A stretch of DNA of 20,239 nt from DASXMX01 sp036794395. Its GTDB lineage: Bacteria > Planctomycetota > Phycisphaerae > Tepidisphaerales > Tepidisphaeraceae. The DNA is taken from contig DAIRGS010000114.1 in NCBI GenBank assembly GCA_036794395.1, forward strand, positions 1-20,239. The letters are read 5' to 3'. The notes beneath the pieces are model-generated. The model was not told the origin of the DNA. It saw only the letters and a program-made list of their open reading frames with translations, and made no database searches. The stretch's first letter is position 1. Every line of letters starts with the position of its first letter. The position numbers and the translations under genes are program-made. This document shows, one piece after another, positions 16,288 to 20,239 of the stretch.

Positions 16288-18261
16288 TTAGCCGATCATT
16301 GTAATGGCGCCCTTGGCCTGGAGCATCGCGTCGGCACTGATCTGGGTCATCAGGCCTTTTAGCTGGGTCTGGACCTGACCTTCAATGTCAATCATCATAC
16401 CTTTGATCGTCACGCCCATCTGATCGATCTTGATACTACTCTGGCCCACTTTCAATTCGATCGACTGCATGGCTTCGGTCTGGCTCGATCCGAGATTGAG
16501 CTTCGTCGTTTGATTTCCCATTTTGATCGTCAAAGCGTCGTTGCCCATCTCAACGGTCACGTTGCGATTGCCCTGACTGATCGTGTGGGTGTCATTGCCG
16601 ATCTTGACGGTGATGGAGCGATCGCCCTTTTCGATCGTTTGGGTTTCATTTCCCTCTTTCACAGTTTCGGTGCGGTCGTTTTTGATGGTGATCGTCTGAT
16701 CGTGCTCGACCTGTAGATCATCATCGTTTTCGACGAAGCGATGGAAGTCTTTCTCGGCGTGAAAGTAGATGTCTTCCGAGCCTTTTTTGTCCTCGAAGCG
16801 GAGTTCGTTGAAATTCGCGGCCGCACCGCCTTTGCTGGATCGGGTCTTGATGCCGCTCTGAGTGGCGTTTGCGGGCAGGTCGTAAGGCGGCATCTGCTCG
16901 GCGTTATAGACGCGGCCGGTGATGATGGGCTGGTCGGGATCTCCCTCAAGGAAATCGACGATCACTTCCTGGCCGATGCGCGGGAGGTAAATGGCACCCC
17001 AGCAGTTGCCGGCCATGGGCTGGCAGACGCGCACCCAACAGGAGCTGCTCTCGTTCTTCTTGCCTTCGCGATCCCAGAAGAACTGCACTTTTACGCGGCC
17101 ATACTTGTCGGTGTAGATTTCCTCGCCCGCGGGCCCGACGACGAGAGCGGGTTGGACGCCCCGAACAGTCGGCTTGGGGGTCGAGCGTGTTGGTCGATAG
17201 ATGACCGAATCGGGGATGCAGGTGAAAACGTTGTGATAATCGACGTCGCCAGCCCCCCCGCCGGTGACATAAGAGCCGGCCAGGCTGACCCGGTGCCGCA
17301 CGGAAACCAGGGCATACGCTTTGTTTTTTTCGCCAGAATTTGGGTGTTCGGTTACGGTGAATTTGCCGCCGGCAAAAAACGTACGGCAGCGACCGGCGCC
17401 GGTGACCATGTCATAAGCGGCTTCGTCTTCTTCCATTCGGGCTTTGGCGATGGATTGGCCATCGCCTTTGACGCGGTAGCCGCCGGGATAGTCGTAGAGG
17501 TCGTATTTTGAAATATCGTCCAACTTCAAAACGGTCGCTTCCTTGGTCATGAGATTGGCGGAGGGCGTTTCGAAGTTGTATTCGGTCTGGCTGTACTTGC
17601 CGGATCGAAATTCGTAGCCGTGCTCCCAGGAGGTAATCAGACTGTCGGGCTCTTCAAAATAAGGGACGGTGTTCTCAGGGCAGTCCTGATAGGCATCTTT
17701 TTGATCGGCCAGGACGAGGGTGTGTTTGCCATCTTCGTGGCGGAAGAAGTAGAAAATGCCTTCCTGCTCGAGGAGGCGGGAGACGAAGTTGAAGTCTGTT
17801 TCGCGATATTGGACGCAATAATCGAGGGTTGGATGGGGGCCGCTGACGCCCGAGTCATCGAAGTCGGAGAAACCGAGATCGCTGAAAATCTGGGCGGCGA
17901 TGTCTTTGACGGTCTTGTTTTGGAAGATGCGGCAGTCGGTGGTTCGAGTGAGGAACCAGAGCCAGGGAACCACTTCTGCGCGGTAGTGGCTGAGGCGGTC
18001 GTCGTGGCCGGTGTAAACAAAGCGGCTGATGAATCCGTTGAACTTGCGCTCCGAATCGTCGAGCAGGCGCACGCTGAGCGTTACGTTTTTGCCGACGATA
18101 TCGACCGGCGAAATCGAATCGTTTTCGGAGGACAGTTCCAGGTCAAAGTGGAACAGGGCGGACAACTGTTCCTGGCCGGTGAATCCGGTAAGCAGCAACA
18201 CGTCCTTGCCGAGTGGCGTGTCGATCGAGACGAGGCGGCCTTCTTGGGAGTAAGTGGGCAT
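16288..18261 (-). CDS. vgrG: VgrG (TssI) spike protein
   Basis: VgrG trimers form the puncturing spike on the Hcp tube. The ATG at 18261 is preferred over a GTG 18 bases upstream since GGTGA lies close to it and the protein then begins PTYSQEGRLVSIDTPLG as is usual. The 657 residues hold the gp27-like base (about 15-350, with YRETDFNFVSRLLEQEGIFYFF), the gp5 OB-fold (about 375-455, with DKYGRVKVQFFWDREG and CWVRVCQPMAGNCWGAIYLPR), then SGIKTRSSKGG and a C-terminal needle. The needle (about residues 520-595) is built of short repeats such as GNDTHTISQ, GNRNVTVEM and GNDALTIKM, typical of the trimeric beta-helix. It ends after a further GVTIKGMMIDIEG stretch without any extra domain, so it is a structural VgrG, not an evolved one. 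A terminator separates it from hcp, and no good promoter is visible between them. Confidence 0.97.
   Translation of the reverse strand: MPTYSQEGRLVSIDTPLGKDVLLLTGFTGQEQLSALFHFDLELSSENDSISPVDIVGKNVTLSVRLLDDSERKFNGFISRFVYTGHDDRLSHYRAEVVPWLWFLTRTTDCRIFQNKTVKDIAAQIFSDLGFSDFDDSGVSGPHPTLDYCVQYRETDFNFVSRLLEQEGIFYFFRHEDGKHTLVLADQKDAYQDCPENTVPYFEEPDSLITSWEHGYEFRSGKYSQTEYNFETPSANLMTKEATVLKLDDISKYDLYDYPGGYRVKGDGQSIAKARMEEDEAAYDMVTGAGRCRTFFAGGKFTVTEHPNSGEKNKAYALVSVRHRVSLAGSYVTGGGAGDVDYHNVFTCIPDSVIYRPTRSTPKPTVRGVQPALVVGPAGEEIYTDKYGRVKVQFFWDREGKKNESSSCWVRVCQPMAGNCWGAIYLPRIGQEVIVDFLEGDPDQPIITGRVYNAEQMPPYDLPANATQSGIKTRSSKGGAAANFNELRFEDKKGSEDIYFHAEKDFHRFVENDDDLQVEHDQTITIKNDRTETVKEGNETQTIEKGDRSITVKIGNDTHTISQGNRNVTVEMGNDALTIKMGNQTTKLNLGSSQTEAMQSIELKVGQSSIKIDQMGVTIKGMMIDIEGQVQTQLKGLMTQISADAMLQAKGAITMIG
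16489..16701 (-). repeat. Repeats encoding the VgrG beta-helix needle
   Basis: About eight consecutive units of 8-9 residues with the pattern G(N/D)-x-T/R-x-T/V-I/V-x-x are encoded here (DQTITIKN, DRTETVKE, GNETQTIEK, GDRSITVKI, GNDTHTISQ, GNRNVTVEM, GNDALTIKM, GNQTTKLNL). The DNA repeats are diverged, indicating structural selection and not recent duplication. Confidence 0.8.
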
Positions 18262-18322
18262 GTGTTCACCGGAGGGCACGGACAGGTTGGGAACGGGGAT
18301 CGGAACGTCGGACGAGTGTAAT

Positions 18323-18365
18323 AAAAATGCAGGGGCCGGCCCACGCGCCGGCCCCTGTCATTTTT
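18323..18365 (-). terminator. Strong near-symmetric intrinsic terminator after hcp
   Basis: A perfect 11-pair stem, CAGGGGCCGGC and GCCGGCCCCTG (18330-18340 and 18347-18357), surrounds a six-base loop. On the minus strand it is followed by CATTTTTATTA and preceded by CAAAAATGA, so the flanks also pair. It lies 22 bases after the hcp stop (18388) and should end most hcp transcripts, giving much more Hcp than VgrG, as the tube needs. The symmetry means it could also stop plus-strand transcription. Confidence 0.88.
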
Positions 18366-18387
18366 GATCCGGTTGGATCGCGGGCCG

Positions 18388-18876
18388 TTATCCGGCTTTA
18401 CCGGTGGACGGCTCGTACTTGCCGGGGACGTTGCCCTTGGTGTCGCCGGTTGCGGGATCGACGACGCTGTAGTTCCATTCAACACCCGTGAAGGCGAGGG
18501 TGAGTTCCTCGCTGGGCGTGGGGCTGCCGCTGCCGTTTCCATGGAAGCTGTAGCTGGAGATGATGACGTTCTTCAACAGATACTTAAGGTACGGCTGCTG
18601 CTTGCCTTTGACGGTGGTGCAAAGGTGGATTTCCGCGTCAGCGTAGAACTTTCCGCTGGCACACGCTTCCTGGAGCTTGGTTGAGCTTTTGTCCAGGGGG
18701 CGAACGATGACTACGTCGCCCAGGGTGGTGTCACCGCGGGCTCGCTGCTGATCCTTGGCACCTTCGGGAATGGAGCGGTGGATCGGAGCACTCATGGATT
18801 CGACTTGAATCCAGTCCTTGTGATCCTGGTCCGTCGCTTCGCCCTTGATGTCGCCGAGTTTGAGGAAGGCTGGCAT
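18388..18876 (-). CDS. hcp: Hcp (TssD) tube protein
   Basis: Hcp hexamers stack to form the T6SS inner tube and can carry small effectors in their lumen. The product is 162 residues, normal for the family, from an ATG with AGGAG 7 bases upstream. Family hallmarks are complete: FLKLGDIKGEATDQDHKDWIQVESM at the N-terminus (key residues G-D-I-K-G-E and W-I), then RGDTTLGDVVIVRPLDKSS, LKNVIISSYSFHG and the C-terminal FTGVEWNY. It has its own strong terminator and a long leader with a hairpin, consistent with separate high expression. The neighbouring relic at 19209-19388 is a diverged partial copy. Confidence 0.97.
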   Translation of the reverse strand: MPAFLKLGDIKGEATDQDHKDWIQVESMSAPIHRSIPEGAKDQQRARGDTTLGDVVIVRPLDKSSTKLQEACASGKFYADAEIHLCTTVKGKQQPYLKYLLKNVIISSYSFHGNGSGSPTPSEELTLAFTGVEWNYSVVDPATGDTKGNVPGKYEPSTGKAG

Positions 18877-19208
18877 GGCTTATCTCCTGATGCGAGGGGG
18901 TAGCTTGTCCGAAAGGCTTCCGCCGGAGACCTCACAGGTCTCCAAAAGTGGCGGTCGCTATACGTCCGGCCTTCGCTCCCAGTTTGTTTCTCGCTTACGT
19001 CACCATTCTCGAAAGGAAGGGGGAAAAGTTGCCTGAAAAATTTTGCCCAACACGGAAATCGCCGACAACCTCCTCTTTTCTGGCGACCAACGCGAAGGTC
19101 GGCTTGCCACATCATTCATTTTTTTTGAAGGACGGCTGCATATTTGGGGCGTTCGCCCTGGCCCACCCTCTGGCCACCCCAAGGGCTCATTTTTGCTCTA
19201 GATCCCCG
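18877..19208. other. 332-base non-coding leader region upstream of hcp
   Basis: No gene is supported. On the minus strand the best promoter I can see is weak: TTGTCG (19063-19068), 17 bases, CAAAAT (19040-19045), giving a leader of about 155 bases. No sigma54 -24/-12 element (GG-N10-GC) was found on a look by eye. A perfect hairpin lies at 18925-18943. Near the distal end, at about 19144-19182, TTGGGG pairs with CCCCAA around TGGCC...GGCCA, a compound stem that may be the scar or terminator left by the upstream hcp relic. Confidence 0.5.
18925..18943 (-). promoter_or_regulatory. Perfect 8-pair hairpin in the hcp leader
   Basis: GGAGACCT, loop of three bases, AGGTCTCC, lying 49-67 bases upstream of the hcp ATG. 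It is not followed by a T-run on the minus strand, so it is not a terminator. It could be a 5' stabilising stem or a protein/RNA target that adjusts Hcp output. Confidence 0.5.
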
Positions 19209-19388
19209 CTAAACTGCTCTTAGCCCGTCCCCCTGGGCGGCACGGACAACGACCAAATCTCCTAAATGCGTATCGCCGCGGCCGAGTTCGCGATCGGTTG
19301 CGTCCATTGGAATTGATCGAGTAACTGTCGCTTGCATCGAGAGGACTTGGATCCAACGACATGCGCCCAAGATTTCCCAAGTCGGCAT
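19209..19388 (-). pseudogene. Truncated hcp-like relic
   Basis: The reading CRWIQVLSMQATVTRSIP followed by a segment with RGDTHLGDLVVVR aligns with intact Hcp from WIQVESM to VIVRP: 23 of 39 residues are identical by my count. The match stops just after this, where a TAG at 19209 ends the frame. The usual Hcp N-terminus (FLKLGDIKGEA) is replaced by MPTWEILGAC, and about 95 C-terminal residues are missing in all frames that I could follow. The same frame is open upstream to about 19559, with a possible TTG at 19493, but that part shows no Hcp similarity. This is best read as the remains of a second hcp copy damaged at both ends. A short expressed Hcp-like peptide cannot be excluded. Confidence 0.65.
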
Positions 19389-19515
19389 TTTGATGACCGT
19401 GTGCATACCGACGCTCGTTCGCAAGCTGTCCTTTACCGCTGTGAGTATGCTTGATCGAACAGTCGACTGAGTTGCCGAAAATGGATCCGGCAAATGGACC
19501 GCGCCTATTCCATCT

Positions 19516-20058
19516 TCAGGACCGACCGGTATCGGAACGTGTGCCGCGAGCCACTGTAGTCAGATTGTCGTAAACCAGCTTGGGAAGATATATCTGGTAA
19601 TTGCCGCCGATATTGAACACGTTTTTCTGGTCGGGATCGCGGTCGGTCGTGGGTAATCCACTGTTGCGACCGAACATCCCCCACGTATCTGACGTCAGCC
19701 GCACAACCCACAACCCGGTCAAATCGTTCCATTCATGTTTCACGGCGGACCGAACCCTGGCAAGGCGGACGTCGGAGACGCCCAGGCGCTTGGCCCTGGC
19801 GATTTGATCGTCGAGCGTTGGCGGAAGGACAATTTCTCCTGAGTTAAGCTTCATCCCCGGCCCGCGGACCAAACTCCACCAAGGACTCCAGAAGCGATCC
19901 GAAGAATTATACGGGTTGCGGCCTGAATACTTATAGAGTTCGGTGCCCGCCGGCAGCTCATTGGGATGGATGCCGTAAGACTTGAGGAATGCCGCCACAA
20001 TGCTCTTGGGTGCCGACGACCAGATGTTCTCGAGGTCTTTCCTAGAACGAACTGCCAT
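19516..20058 (-). CDS. Small protein, candidate T6SS cargo effector (toxin-like, family uncertain)
   Basis: The ATG at 20058 is preceded by AGGAGG at 6 bases, an ideal site, so this 180-residue gene is real. It has no signal peptide, membrane segment or fused Hcp/VgrG/PAAR domain. The sequence has LPAGTELYKYSG (about 35-46), RFWSPWW (55-61), a helix around DDQIARAKRLGVSDVRLARV (83-102) and, near the end, DTWGMFGRN and NIGGNYQIYLP (149-159). The order 'PAGT-L.RY.G', then 'SP', then 'GG.YQ..L' recalls NAD-degrading TNT-type or ADP-ribosyltransferase-like toxin domains, but key catalytic residues cannot be assigned and I rate this low. Its position directly upstream of an hcp relic and intact hcp suggests a cargo that rides in the Hcp lumen. 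No immunity gene is recognisable between it and hcp. It could also be an unrelated accessory protein. Confidence 0.6.
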   Translation of the reverse strand: MAVRSRKDLENIWSSAPKSIVAAFLKSYGIHPNELPAGTELYKYSGRNPYNSSDRFWSPWWSLVRGPGMKLNSGEIVLPPTLDDQIARAKRLGVSDVRLARVRSAVKHEWNDLTGLWVVRLTSDTWGMFGRNSGLPTTDRDPDQKNVFNIGGNYQIYLPKLVYDNLTTVARGTRSDTGRS

Positions 20059-20090
20059 AACGATCCTCCTAAGGGGTTTAGCCCGGATTA

Positions 20091-20239
20091 TTCACCGCAG
20101 AGACGCCGAGTACGCAGAGAATTCAGAAGTATCAAGAGCTTATATGCAAAATCGCACAGCCGTTTGTCGCGCACGTCGCGCAGCTCACACATCCCATTCC
20201 TCTGGTGTTTTCTCCGCGATCGCTCTTCGAGCCTGAGCC
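20091..20239. repeat. Dispersed 'ACCGCAGAGACGC' family repeat, cut by the window edge
   Basis: TTCACCGCAGAGACGCCGAG then TACGCAGAGAA (20091-20121) is one end of a widespread intergenic repeat of environmental bacteria, whose usual form is ACCGCAGAGACGCAGAGAACGCAGAG. The far end, from about 20208 (TTTTCTCCGCGATCGCTCTT), is a degenerate inverse of the same motif, so the element probably spans about 150 bases with inverted ends and continues past the window. Identification rests on recall of the motif. It borders the secretion locus. Confidence 0.6.

Noticed and set aside
16741..17511. 256-codon plus-strand frame opposite vgrG
   Set aside because: The minus strand encodes conserved VgrG domains across it; the plus reading shows no recognisable domain or ribosome binding site evidence.
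18877..19208. Possible sigma54 promoter for hcp
   Set aside because: Some T6SS hcp genes use sigma54, but no GG-N10-GC core with proper flanks was found; TGGCAAGCC near 19105 lacks the -12 GC.
19209..20058. Toxin-Hcp fusion broken by a frameshift
   Set aside because: The Hcp-like frame is open back to about 19559, but known Hcp fusions carry Hcp at the N-terminus, the upstream part of that frame has no Hcp similarity, and the 180-residue gene ends naturally.
1..20239. tRNA, rRNA, CRISPR arrays and transposase genes
   Set aside because: None seen: no cloverleaf-like segment, no regularly spaced repeats, and no transposase or integrase motifs in any convincing frame.

Overview
The window is about 20 kb of a type VI secretion system (T6SS) locus in which every convincing gene lies on the minus strand, so transcription runs from high to low coordinates. 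The organism is a diderm (Gram-negative) bacterium of moderately high GC. I think it is most likely a member of Planctomycetota: the T6SS subunits are recognisable but divergent, and they sit with a DUF1573-like protein, a PIG-V-type membrane glycosyltransferase and exported proteins of unknown family. This placement is inference; no rRNA or marker gene is present.

Read in the direction of transcription, the right end (20239-18261) holds the edge of a dispersed 'CGCAGAGACGC'-type repeat, a small toxin-like gene with a perfect Shine-Dalgarno (19516-20058), an hcp relic (about 19209-19388), and an intact hcp (18388-18876) closed by a strong, nearly symmetric terminator. Next comes the spike block (18261-15339): VgrG, a roughly 200-residue DUF6931-like protein and a PAAR tip protein. 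VgrG and PAAR carry no fused toxin domain, so cargo should travel by non-covalent loading.

The middle (15024-11610) is a four-gene insert of non-T6SS type: a membrane-anchored DUF1573-like Cys protein, a very Cys-rich exported small protein, a terminator-like hairpin, an exported protein with a C-terminal anchor, and a PIG-V-family glycosyltransferase. Base composition looks lower in GC here than in the flanks.

The left half (11214-42) is a compact operon behind a good sigma70 promoter (TTGACA-16-TACAAT, 11291-11318): a 679-residue protein of unknown family, a TssJ-like lipoprotein, a 304-residue T6SS-associated protein, TssK, TssL, TssM and TagF. Together these encode the trans-envelope complex (J, L, M), the baseplate connector (K) and a post-translational regulator (TagF). 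The sheath and remaining baseplate genes (tssB, C, E, F, G, H, A) are not here and should lie outside the window.

The least explained parts are the operon's first gene, which shows faint pseudokinase-like features; the 304-residue protein, which faintly resembles the C-terminal domain of T6SS FHA proteins; the toxin-like gene beside the hcp relic; and the Cys-rich/glycosyltransferase insert. All functional readings of these are inferences from reading the sequence, not from searches.
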